Shown one piece after another: positions 11,401-19,967 of a stretch of DNA of 64,000 bases. The stretch's first letter is position 1; every line of letters begins with the position of its first letter. This DNA comes from Drosophila miranda (Eukaryota > Arthropoda > Insecta > Diptera > Drosophilidae): assembly GCF_003369915.1 (NCBI RefSeq), contig NC_046673.1, forward strand, positions 16,662,001 through 16,726,000. The letters are read 5' to 3'. The notes beneath the pieces are model-generated. The model searched no databases, was not told the DNA's origin, and saw nothing but the letters and a program-made list of their open reading frames with translations. The position numbers and the translations under genes are program-made.

Positions 11401-11838
11401 GGCCAGGATCAGGAGATATAGGGATACGGCATCGATCTGCAGATGACCCCACTCGTTATCCCCGACCACGGGCAGGCCATTCTTGCTGGAGTACTTGGCA
11501 TGCAGGGAGTCGCACGGGCTCTGGGTCATCTTGAACTTTTCGACCTTGTCTTTTTGATTCATCATGGCCATGAGCAGGCCGCGCATTAGCTTCACACAGC
11601 TTTGCTCCAGCTCATAGCATTTGGCACGATCCTCGTCCTGGTCGGCGATCTTCTTGTAGGCCATCGACAGGCCCCAAACGGCCAGGATGCAGTACACATT
11701 GTCGCGAATCCATGCGTGCGAATTGACATTGGAGGCAGGAAACAGGCCGGTCACCGGCTCCTGGTGCGCCAATATCAGACGGTGAACAATCCGCTGATAG
11801 TAGTCCAAGCGGACGCCCGAATTGCTACGCGAACGCAT
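2466..11838 (-). CDS. CG7766: Phosphorylase b kinase regulatory subunit alpha (CG7766 orthologue)
   Basis: Largest regulatory subunit of phosphorylase kinase, which activates glycogen phosphorylase; the alpha/beta subunits restrain the gamma catalytic subunit. Coding exons on the minus strand (high to low): 11262-11838, 10529-11196, 10131-10454, then 9784-9928 or 8455-8602, 6364-6693, 6046-6303, 5719-5883, optional 5137-5196, 3665-4362, 3323-3590, 2660-3257, 2466-2571. All junctions are GT-AG and in phase, giving about 1378 residues (1398 with the cassette). Residues 1-430 match the glucoamylase-like domain ([29 protein letters not shown]). The rest holds family blocks such as [15 protein letters not shown] and [17 protein letters not shown]. 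The protein ends in CAIS, a CaaX prenylation box as in mammalian alpha subunits. A Ser/Asn-rich insertion in exon 3665-4362 precedes the conserved VTVRDLL block. A 5' UTR intron (about 11869-11932) is likely. Confidence 0.93.
5137..5196 (-). other. CG7766: Phase-1 cassette exon of CG7766 (20 codons)
   Basis: Between exons 5719-5883 and 3665-4362 lies a 60-nt block with an acceptor (CTACAACAG) and a donor (GTAAGT). It enters and leaves in phase 1, so inclusion adds exactly 20 residues, rich in Gly, Ala, Asn and Asp ([19 protein letters not shown]). Its codons are fly-like, while the flanking introns are not coding. Vertebrate alpha subunits also splice variable segments in their central region, so an optional exon is expected here. 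Confidence 0.7.
7829..8025. repeat. Pair of 35-bp direct repeats with the CATAAGCGAACGG core
   Basis: 7829-7863 and 7991-8025 are the same 35-mer with one mismatch, 162 bp apart, in the CG7766 intron. The core CCATAAGCGAACGG recurs at 38069-38081 and, more diverged, near 37431-37460. It is not a simple-sequence repeat. See the findings. Confidence 0.75.
8326..8368. repeat. GT microsatellite followed by a 16-nt G run
   Basis: (GT)n from about 8326, then a G run at 8353-8368, inside the CG7766 intron just below the 8455-8602 exon. Likely polymorphic in length. Confidence 0.8.
8455..8602 (-). other. CG7766: CG7766 mutually exclusive exon, downstream version
   Basis: 148-nt exon, entering in phase 0 and leaving in phase 1, with acceptor TTACACAG and donor GTAATT. 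Its end ([20 protein letters not shown]) aligns with the end of the 9784-9928 exon ([20 protein letters not shown]), sharing W, LGRP and TL. Both fit between the same neighbours, and including both would shift the frame, so they must be alternatives. Confidence 0.85.
9784..9928 (-). other. CG7766: CG7766 mutually exclusive exon, upstream version
   Basis: 145-nt exon, phase 0 to phase 1, acceptor ATGTGCATCAG. It begins [15 protein letters not shown] and ends [15 protein letters not shown]. Its donor (GTCGGT) departs from consensus at +3, unlike the donor of the partner exon at 8455-8602, which suggests weaker or regulated use. Confidence 0.8.
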
Positions 11839-12253
11839 CTCGGATATGTGTGTGCTGTTGTCACTAAACTACATGTAAAAAGAGCACGTCAAATGTGTGT
11901 TGGGTGCTGCTGCTCTTGACATGATCACTTACATAATTTATAATCGTTTGTTGTGGTCTGTCTGTGGCGCAGGCACGCACGCATGCAATTGTTGTCTCAC
12001 GGCCGTGAGAGGTGCCTCACACAGAGGCAGAGGATGACCGACCGTCCCGACCACTGCACGCGCTGCTTCCTCAACCTCTAGAACCCGCTAGAAATGTCGT
12101 CAGCACTTGCACTCCAGCTCATTCTCGATGAGAAGTCGTATGTGAAGTAACGCGAGATGCCACAATCAATATCAATGTATGTTCTGTCCGTTCTTTGCAA
12201 ATAAAATGTATTGTAATTAAAAAAAGCAAACCAAAAGTCAACTCAATGTCATG

Positions 12254-12264
12254 CAGTGTGACCA
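12254..12264 (-). promoter_or_regulatory. Ohler motif 1 upstream of CG7766
   Basis: On the minus strand TGGTCACACTG is a perfect match to the fly core-promoter motif 1 (YGGTCACACTR), which is bound by M1BP and typical of housekeeping genes. It lies about 420 nt above the start codon and about 320 nt above the probable 5' UTR donor at 11932, so it is a good candidate for the main promoter. Confidence 0.55.
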
Positions 12265-12360
12265 GAGCAGATCGTAATGGGTCGTTCATGAGCGAACAAA
12301 AAAAAAAAGAACTACTAATCGTTCTTTCATGGTCGAATATCAAATTCCTCGATTTTGGCT

Positions 12361-12393
12361 AGGATCCTAGCTAGCAAATCTAGCTAGGATCCT
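12361..12393. repeat. Perfect 14-bp inverted repeat with 5-nt loop
   Basis: Arms AGGATCCTAGCTAG (12361-12374) and CTAGCTAGGATCCT (12380-12393) flank CAAAT. It can form a perfect hairpin; function unknown. Confidence 0.85.
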
Positions 12394-13323
12394 CTGCACT
12401 GATCCGATAGACTAAGCAGTTTTCTACAAGATTATCCAATTTTAAGTACTCTTTTATTGTGTTTGATTATAAAACACGGTTAAAAGAAAAACGGTCAACA
12501 AATAATATCGCATATCGCTTTTAAAAAATACTACAAATAAACAATAAAAATATTACCTTTTCCATAGATAGGCAGATCGTTGAACGGCTAGAAAATACCA
12601 ATAGAACTTCTGTTCGGGATAACGCTAAGTAGCGATAAATAGTAGAAAATACCAATCAAATAAGTAAAAATACCTATCGGAAAAGGTATCAAAAAGAAAA
12701 TTTTAAATTCCATCTTTAAAAAAAATGGAGGTGCCCAACATGAACACGAATCAGGTAGAGAGCTTCAATTACAGCTTTGAGATTTATCTGCTCCATCTGT
12801 AGCTCGTACCCCATTCCGATTCTGCATCTCCATCTGAAGCTTTACTAATTTCTGTGAAAGAAACTACAGCCTGTAAGCACAGAGCTGCCTTAAAGCAGCA
12901 AACCACGTTTAACCTTTAGCTTCTGTCGCTTCAATTGTCAGAGGGGTACTCCTCAGATTGTTCCTTGAGCCTCGTCTGGCCTTTGGGGGACACGAAAATT
13001 CAATAATTCAAATGTGAATACGTTATCAAGGTTTTGGAGGATACGAAAGGCAGTCACCCTTTGCTTAATATCATAAATGGATCAACAAAAGTTCAATTAA
13101 TTAGATAGTAGAGATAGTACCCCCTTCCAAGTGAGCTTGGGAGGGTTTCATCACTCCCCCAGGCTACCGCCTGAATCTACCCTAGTACCCCCTTGCTAAA
13201 GTCGAGACTTATTTTCTTGTCAGTATCGAGTGATTATTATTCAATTTGCACAAAGTGTATGTCGATTATCAATTATGAGGATGATGATCAATGATGATGG
13301 TTATTATTAATGCAGCTGTATGT
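12394..13323. other. Intergenic between CG7766 and Bx42
   Basis: No ORF with coding bias. The stretch 12500-12700 holds several copies of GAAAATACCAAT / AAAATACC (GGTATTTT on the minus strand). The 3' UTR of Bx42 should end in the right part (13050-13323); no canonical minus-strand AATAAA was seen, only AATAAG-like variants near 13210. Confidence 0.4.
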
Positions 13324-15105
13324 CTAGTCGCGACGACTGCGCTTGCGTTCCGATTGGCTGTTGCGCTCGCTCTTCTCCTCGGCACGTTTGGGCGCCTTCT
13401 TGGCCATGTTTAAGAACTGATCGAGACCGAAGGGATCCTCCTCCTTCTCGAATTCGACGGGCCCGCTGCGCACGGCACCGGCCGTTTCACGTGATGCCCC
13501 CGAGAATTGCTTGTCTGGGACAAATCGTTTGGTATTCACAATGGCATCCAAGTCACCGCCGTAATTGTCGCTGTCCGCCTGCTTGCTGGGCCTGTAGATG
13601 TGGTTACCCAGGGTGTTAGCGTCGCGCCATGGCTTGTCGTACACGTTGTAGACCTCATCGTCGCCGTAGCCCGAGTCCATGCCTTTGGTGGTGTTGAAGA
13701 GACGTTGATCGAAGAGGGTTTCGCCATTGCCGGCACTCTTGGCGGGCAGGCCCAGGGCTATCTGTTCGGAAATGTCCCTCTCTCGCTCCTTCTGCAGCTT
13801 TGATCGCTTCTCGGGCGCTGCACGCTGCAGATTTCTATCACGTTGTCGCTCCCGTTGTCGCTCGGCTCGCAGATCGTTGCGCTCGCGAGCCTCCACCCCA
13901 TTGGCTCCACCTCCGATGGGATCGCTAGCTGTTTCCGGGTTTCGCAGGCCAGCACGCTCTTCACGCGCCCGCTGGGCCATCATCCGCAGCATGTCCTCCT
14001 TCTTCTCTTTCTCCTTTTGGGCCAGCTTCTTCTCCAGCTGCGCGCGTGCCTCCACCGCCTCGCGGGCCTTGCGATCGGCTATGTACAGGGCCTCAGCCAT
14101 CTTGGCGAACTTCTCATTGATGTGAACCTGCTGCAGACCCCGACCATCGGCAGCCAAACGCTTGTCCAGCGGAATGGTGTAGCCTAAAGCAGAGTTTCGT
14201 TAGTTTTCAATCGGAATGGGGGGTTTTAATATGGATGCTCACCTTTGGCGTTCTTCCAGTTGGATATGCAGGGCGGGATCTTCCATTCCTTTTGCTCCTT
14301 GACCGTGACTTTGCGCGACGGCGAGTGCAGGACTGGAGCCGGCGGCGACGGCGGACCTCGCGGGATTTTCTTATTGATGCGAAACTTGGGCGGCTCCATG
14401 GGATCCAGCTGGGCCTCCACCATCCGGATGACACGCTGCTTGGCCCCCGAATTGAAGGCATCGCCCTGCTGGGACGGTGTATAGCGAATGTATTGGGCTG
14501 GTCCCGCCTTCTGGGCATGACGGACGGGCAGTGCTGAGGTTATCTTTTGGTTGGTCAACTTCTCCAGGGCCAGGCGGGTCTCCTCAGTGGTCTCGGCTAC
14601 GCTCTCCTCATCGGGACGCTGCAGCTCGTCGGCATCTTCGGCCAGCACCTCGGCGGGCAGCAGCTGCGAGATGGAAGAGTAGACGACTTTGTCCTTGCCA
14701 TGTCCCTGTCGTGCTATCGCATCGTACTTGATTTTTCCTTTGTCATCCAACCGTACAGCCAAAGCATCGGACTTCTTGCCCATAGTCCCTGGGGCACCAA
14801 GACCTAAGAAAACGGCACAAAACAAAAAAACCAATAATGAAAAATGCCCTGGAGAAAGCGTGGAGTCAGCGCCAGAACTCACCCAGTGGATATTGTGCTA
14901 CATGAATTTCGGGGAATGCGCCACCATCGCCAAAGTCAGCCTCTGTGCGGGGCACCCAATCCTTGCGACAGCCATAAGGGGGAGCTGCGATTTTGGCGGA
15001 GACCAGGGCTCCGATTTGCGGAGCACCCTTGGCTGCCAGGCGACGCTCGTCCTCTCGGTCCCAAACCGCATTGGTCGGCGTGGGCAGCAGACTCGACAGC
15101 GACAT
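13324..15105 (-). CDS. Bx42: Bx42, SKIP/SNW1 spliceosome and transcription cofactor
   Basis: Orthologue of yeast Prp45 and human SNW1, a nuclear component of the spliceosomal core and a coregulator of Notch and ecdysone transcription. Three coding exons: 14883-15105, 14243-14803 and 13324-14183, joined in phase 1 by GT-AG introns of 79 and 59 nt. The product is 547 residues, the size I recall for the fly protein. The SNW domain is complete and contains its signature across the second junction (ISNWKNAKGYTIPLDKRLAA). Before it lie the conserved QYIRYTPSQQG and PPRFRINK-like (PPKFRINKKIPRGPP) stretches. After it come a charged coiled coil (EARAQLEKKLAQKEKEKKED) and a basic, Ser-rich tail ending RKRSRRD. 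Start: first ATG, followed by MSLSSLLPTP as in other insects. Two DREs lie 150-185 nt upstream. Confidence 0.96.
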
Positions 15106-15254
15106 TACTTTGATTTCTTTGCGTATTCCTTATTGCTGATATTGAACACCACCTTTTTGCGTTGTGATTAATTATTGTGGCACAATATTAAAGATATTGG
15201 GAGAAAAAAAAAACACGCACACACACACTTTCTCACAGCCAGTTGAGTTGGAAG

Positions 15255-15287
15255 TATCGATAGTAGCCGCATTTTTTTTTATCGATA
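15255..15287. promoter_or_regulatory. Two DRE (TATCGATA) sites upstream of Bx42
   Basis: Perfect palindromic TATCGATA at 15255-15262 and 15280-15287, about 150 nt above the Bx42 start and below the CutA poly(A) signal. DREF-driven housekeeping promoters carry such pairs. Confidence 0.7.
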
Positions 15288-15378
15288 CTCTGATAACCCA
15301 TCTGGCAGCACCATGTATAAATGGCTGCAAATTGGGTTTGCAAATTTTTCAAAATAATATTTCAGATGAGATGGTTAT

Positions 15379-15384
15379 TTTATT
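15379..15384 (-). terminator. Poly(A) signal of the CutA gene
   Basis: Minus-strand AATAAA about 40 nt below the CutA stop. The CutA transcript therefore ends within about 100 nt of the DREs of the next gene. Confidence 0.55.
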
Positions 15385-15422
15385 CGAATTATATTCATTA
15401 CATTTGTATGTTTGGGTATATT

Positions 15423-15947
15423 TTAGTCTTTTTTCTTCTCCAGTTCCGGCACTGTCTGTGCAATCCAATTCAAATAGGGCAAATTGCCGTTTTCTATGGG
15501 AATGGAGATCACCTCGGCGACGCTGTGGGGATGATTCTCGCGGACGAACTTGCTCAGCTCGTCGATGCGCTCGGTGCGCGTCTTGATCATCATCAGATAC
15601 TCATCGTCCTCGGTGACTTTGCCCTCCCACATGTAGATGGACTCGATTTTTGGTATAATGTTGACACAGGCGGCTATTTTACGGTCAATGATGCCGTGAG
15701 CCAACTTCTTGGCAGACTCCCTGTCCGGAGTGGTCACAAAGGCCACCGAACTGCTGCCGGCTCTGTACGATGATGAATCACAAGTCTGCTGGTCTGTCAT
15801 TCTAGTTGGGGAATACAAGATCCGCTTGCACGTTGTGGTCGAGGCGAAGGCTGAGCGGCTTGTGACAGCAGCAGCAGCGACAATTAGCAAATTACGCGCA
15901 AACAAGCAGCGGGAGGGCAAGAACCTGGCATTGCCCCTATATTGCAT
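15423..15947 (-). CDS. CutA1 family protein (divalent cation tolerance type)
   Basis: Single-exon gene of 174 residues, like fly CG11590. The last 110 residues are a complete CutA domain, a small ferredoxin-like fold that forms trimers: SSSVAFVTTPDRESAKKLA opens it, followed by AACVNIIPKIESIYMWEGKV, EYLMMIKTRTERIDELSKF and NHPHSVAEVISIPI. The first 60 residues are basic and hydrophobic (CLFARNLLIVAAAAVTSR), like a mitochondrial or secretory leader; animal CutA proteins often have such extensions, and mammalian CUTA was linked to acetylcholinesterase anchoring. A second in-frame ATG at 15800 (MTDQQT) would give a leaderless form. It is divergent from Arfrp1, with 228 bp between start codons and a DRE-like site there. 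Confidence 0.93.
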   Translation of the reverse strand: MQYRGNARFLPSRCLFARNLLIVAAAAVTSRSAFASTTTCKRILYSPTRMTDQQTCDSSSYRAGSSSVAFVTTPDRESAKKLAHGIIDRKIAACVNIIPKIESIYMWEGKVTEDDEYLMMIKTRTERIDELSKFVRENHPHSVAEVISIPIENGNLPYLNWIAQTVPELEKKKD

Positions 15948-16086
15948 TAATTATGCACTTTGAACAGCCACCGCACCGGATTTCAAGTTCGATGCAAGTG
16001 AAAAAAGAGATAGCAGTGAAGAAAAACAACTTTAAAATCATATGTAGAAGCTTAGGGTTGTCGCACTTAAAGTTGCCTAACAATTT

Positions 16087-16094
16087 AATCGATA
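16087..16094. promoter_or_regulatory. DRE-like site in the CutA/Arfrp1 divergent promoter
   Basis: AATCGATA, with ATCGATA at 16088-16094 followed by a second partial site (CTATCGAC), midway between the start codons of CutA (minus) and Arfrp1 (plus). A shared bidirectional promoter is likely. Confidence 0.55.
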
Positions 16095-16175
16095 CTATCG
16101 ACAGAGGCAGGCAGCTGTGACGACAGAGACAACAAAATCAAAGTCAACAACAATAAATAAATAGAAAAATTTACC

Positions 16176-16922
16176 ATGTACACACTCCTACACGGCTTCT
16201 ACAAATACTTCACACAAAAGGATGAGTACTGTGTTGTGATCCTCGGCCTGGACAATGCTGGCAAAACGGTATGTCACTCAGCCGTCATAAACAGAACGAC
16301 AGACACGTCTGCAAAACTCTCCCTACAAAATGAACTTCTTCTATGCAACAGACGTACCTGGAGGCGGCCAAAACCAAGTTCACAAAGAACTACAAGGGCC
16401 TCAATCCAACGAAAATCACAACGACAGTTGGCCTTAACATCGGCACCATCGATGTTGCGTCTGTCCGTCTGAACTTCTGGGACCTGGGCGGCCAGCAAGA
16501 GCTGCAATCGCTGTGGGACAAATACTATCAAGAGTCGCACGGCGTCATCTATGTGATAGACTCGAATGACCGGGAACGCATGGACGAGTCAAAGGTCATT
16601 TTTGGTATGTCCATAGATCCGATCTAAATATCCGTTTCCAAATATGATCCCCCTCTCACAAACAGATAAAATGATAAAGAATGAGCTGCTCTCGGGTGTG
16701 CCACTGCTCATACTGGCTAACAAGCAGGATCTGCCCGATGTGATGGGAGTGCGCGAGATTAAGCCAGTCTTCCAGCAGGCGGGGGCCCTAATCGGTCGCC
16801 GTGACTGCCTCACCATACCCGTCTCAGCACTAACCGGTGAGGGTGTGGACGAGGGCATCAAATGGCTAGTGGAGGCCACCAAGCGGCATGCTTTAGTACG
16901 GCCGCCGCGAGAGAACGATTGA
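16176..16922 (+). CDS. Arfrp1: Arfrp1, ARF-related GTPase of the trans-Golgi
   Basis: Small GTPase related to human ARFRP1 and yeast Arl3; with SYS1 it recruits ARL1 and golgins to the trans-Golgi. Exons 16176-16268, 16352-16604 and 16666-16922, with introns of 83 and 61 nt, all in phase; 200 residues, the family's length. G1 is GLDNAGKT, split by intron 1 right after its Thr. The switch region has KITTTVGLNIGT, G3 is WDLGGQ, G4 is NKQD and G5 is SALTG. The N-terminus MYTLLHGFYKYF has no Gly at position 2, so it is not myristoylated; it fits the N-acetyl-Met targeting of this subfamily. It acts upstream of the same trans-Golgi clathrin traffic as AP-1gamma next door, although the two genes have separate promoters. 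Confidence 0.96.
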
Positions 16923-17593
16923 ACGATGCAACGAAACACGCCGGCTGCAATAGCCGGGCAGCAGCCTTAGATAGTTATAGCATTAACGTATGTATATTCT
17001 AATATTTAAGGCCAAAAGTACAGAGGTTACGTGTAGGCGGGATAGTGTGTGGTGTAATGCGGTGTGGTGTGGGGCCAACTGCGCTGTAGATAATTTTGTT
17101 ATAAATGCTCCAAAAACCCAAGCGCTAGTCTGCCCCTGCTTTGAATGCTTTATCTTCCGCGCTCGCTGTGTCCAGACGTATGTGTATGTTCCAGTCCCTC
17201 AATGGTGGTTGTCAATGACGACTTTGCTTATCCAAAAGAGAAAGAAAAAAAACACCCAACGCAGATTGTTATATGTTCTCACGGCGTGGTGTTATCAGCT
17301 CCCAATAGATAAGTGTGTGTAGTTTTCACCTCTATCGGACTGTGCCACCAATATAATACTGCAAACACTTGCAGTCACGGAGGGGGGCTGGGGCCCAGGC
17401 TCATGCTGGGCCCAATCCCCATGAGGCAGTCCATTTCAGTCTTCTGCAGGAGTTTCATCGGGTCGGGCCAGTCCGTTTTTTTTCATTCCGTTTACAACGT
17501 TAGATTTCCCAACAAAATAATGAAATGATATCCCCCTAAACTAGTAGTGCCTTAAACCTTCACTGACTCTGTGGCTAACACGAGCAGCAACCG

Positions 17594-17599
17594 AATAAA
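17594..17599 (+). terminator. Poly(A) signal candidate of Arfrp1
   Basis: AATAAA 672 nt below the Arfrp1 stop, followed by a GT-rich stretch. The 3' UTR (16923-17620) has no ORF of interest. Confidence 0.45.
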
Positions 17600-17918
17600 G
17601 AGCAAGAGCATCAGAATATACTTACTCATATATCAATATACCTATATATATAAAAGAAAAGAGCGTACGGAATTACCTGTTAATGTACATTAGATAACAC
17701 GGACAGTGTGTGCGCCTATGTGGAGCACTGTAGTAGGGCGTGCTTATCATTATTCCAGTGTCACTGGAGCACAGAGTGTGCGGCGACAGTTTATAAGTAC
17801 GTGGGTTGTGTTGTGTGTGCAAGTTAGTTAATGCTTCCTGCCTGCTACTCCCAATCCCAGACCCCCAACAACTACTGCTACTCCCCCGAAAGAATCAGAT
17901 CTCAGAGCACGCCGAGTC

Positions 17919-17974
17919 ATGTATCCCTATTATGAGCAGGATTGGAGCGTGCTGCCACCGGAAAACAATCGCAG
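17919..17974 (+). other. AP-1gamma: Alternative first coding exon of AP-1gamma
   Basis: ATG at 17919 opens 18 codons (MYPYYEQDWSVLPPENNR) plus two bases, ending at a strong donor (GCAG then GTAAGA). It leaves in phase 2, exactly the phase in which the second AP-1gamma exon (20069) is entered from the usual first exon, so splicing would replace MNSEH with this acidic/aromatic N-terminus. The upstream 5' leader (17800-17918) is C/A-rich and free of ATGs close to the start. Confidence 0.6.
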
Positions 17975-18033
17975 GTAAGAACAGGGATATTCGGAAATGA
18001 TGTTAGATTTTCAAAAATTACGTTATGGGTGAT

Positions 18034-18100
18034 CAGTGTGACCGTATGCACATTCTTCGCGCTCATGGATATATTTTGGTATATATTGGTATATTGTTGA
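18034..18100. promoter_or_regulatory. Motif 1 plus GGTATAT array in an AP-1gamma intron
   Basis: 18034-18044 is a perfect motif 1 on the minus strand (CGGTCACACTG). It is followed on the plus strand by TTTTGGTATATATTGGTATATTG. The arrangement resembles other fly promoter-associated arrays in this window (near 12.3-12.7 kb and 55.0-55.16 kb). Confidence 0.4.
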
Positions 18101-18920
18101 GCAAAACGTTGAGTCACTCGGAATTTAATGCTCTTGGCCTGCAATTTAAATATTAATTTCACTCTATTTCATTAATATCGAGGTATAATTAGAATGCATT
18201 CGAGTTTAGGTTCAACCAATTAGGGTATTTTTGGATCAATGCGATAGTGTATTTTGGCGCTGCTTGTAAATATTGCCCTCTCACTCGCTCTCACTACTAC
18301 TGTTGCGCTCATCATCAACATATTCTCTACGAACATTTTTTTTACTTGTTACGTTGATTTTGTGGCATTAAAATTAAAATATAGCATAAACTAATGCAGT
18401 GAGAACATGTGTTGAGCGTAGCCCACCTAGTTGTCGCTAAATTGAAATCATTCCAGCCAATAAAAAGCCACCAGTGTGTCGTGTCCCCTTGTGTTGAAAT
18501 TTTTTGTCGCGTTGTAAAATTTCGCATTGGAAGTTGGTCGACGCGGAGGCGGAGGGCAGGTGGTTAACCTAACACTAAATGAAACAGAATGACGCTTAGC
18601 CAATAAGAGCGCACATAGTTTCCAAAGTGTTAAATAGTAGCTTAAATGCATTCAACCGACAAAAGTGACGGATTTTCTTCTCTAAAAAGGAGCATACGCT
18701 AAGCCATAGGGCCTGAATGCATGTGTGCGTGTGCATGTGTGGTGGTTGTATCTGTGTGTTGGCTTTCCAATGAACGGCATAAATTAGCAAGGGAAAAACG
18801 GAAAGAAAACAAGAGAAAACTCAAAGTCTACTCAAACAATACGTGTTAAAATTCGTTAACTATTCGCATATAGTATACAAATCTGCCTTTAGTTATTCTG
18901 CCTTATTAATTTCTCTGTCA

Positions 18921-18955
18921 ATCGATATATTTATGTTGGTGTTGCTATCGATGAC
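18921..18955. promoter_or_regulatory. DRE-like pair, probable AP-1gamma promoter
   Basis: ATCGATA at 18921-18927 and TATCGATG at 18948-18955, about 1 kb above the MNSEH start codon. The roughly 950 nt between (long CA-, AG- and CAA-rich leader) has no coding signal and would be the 5' UTR. Confidence 0.4.
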
Positions 18956-19967
18956 GGCAGCTGTTTTGGCCATTTGTATGGGTTTCTGGCCATTCATTAG
19001 TTTTGACAAAAAGTAGATCGAGTCGAGTGATAACCATTAAAAGCACAGATCTCTGTGTTTAGTTCCACATTTTGTACATCCTTTGTGTTCTGTGTGCGGT
19101 TTTCCGAGCATTCCAATTGGAATTAAGTTTAGTGCATATGCAAGTGTTTTTCCCCTGTGTGCGACAGTGTGCGTGCGTATTGGTGTCAATGCTTCAAGTG
19201 CGGTTTCAGGCATTAATCACTTAATCAATTTGCATTCCCCCCGTCCGTTCGACTATTGTGTCTTCTTAACCGAGCTAACACCTGATAGCCCTAGATCGAG
19301 GGAAGGGTAGTACTACTATTTCATGTTGCTTGTTTTGCCTTGGCCAGATCATGTGTACATTTGTTTGAGCGAACACACACACGAACACAGAGAGAAGCAC
19401 ACGCACCCGCGCGCGTATGAGAGATGTCCAGTTTCATAACAACCGTTGATCTACTGCCGTCAGCAGTAATTGCTACTGCTCGCACTCATTTACCCAGTGG
19501 TCTTTTCCAGTAGATTAGTAACACGGGTGAAGAGCGAAGAAGATCGAGCGAGCGAGTGAGTAACCAGAGTGTGCTGCCCATTATAGCAGAAGAGCAAAGA
19601 GAGCGAAACAAAAGTATAACGGAATAGCGGCCGGCTGTTTCTTGTGTATGCATGGACATATGTCTGTACTGTTGTGTGAGTCGCGTGAAGATCTGCATAT
19701 AAAAACTGTTTTGTATTGTTGCTGTCGCGGCCGCAGCCTCCTCGCCGACACGCCCAAACGGCCGCCCACACAGTCCAGCAGACAATAACGCGTACATAAA
19801 CGCGTAGGCCGGCAAAAGCAGCAAAAACAGCAAAAGCAAAGAAACAACAACAAACAACATCAAAAGAGAGCGCCTGCCAGCGTCAGCAGAAAGTGCAGCG
19901 GGGTCCAACAGAGCAGGCAAGCTGCTGCAAAAAGCTCCAAAAGTGATTCAACGTTTTTGCCTCCACA

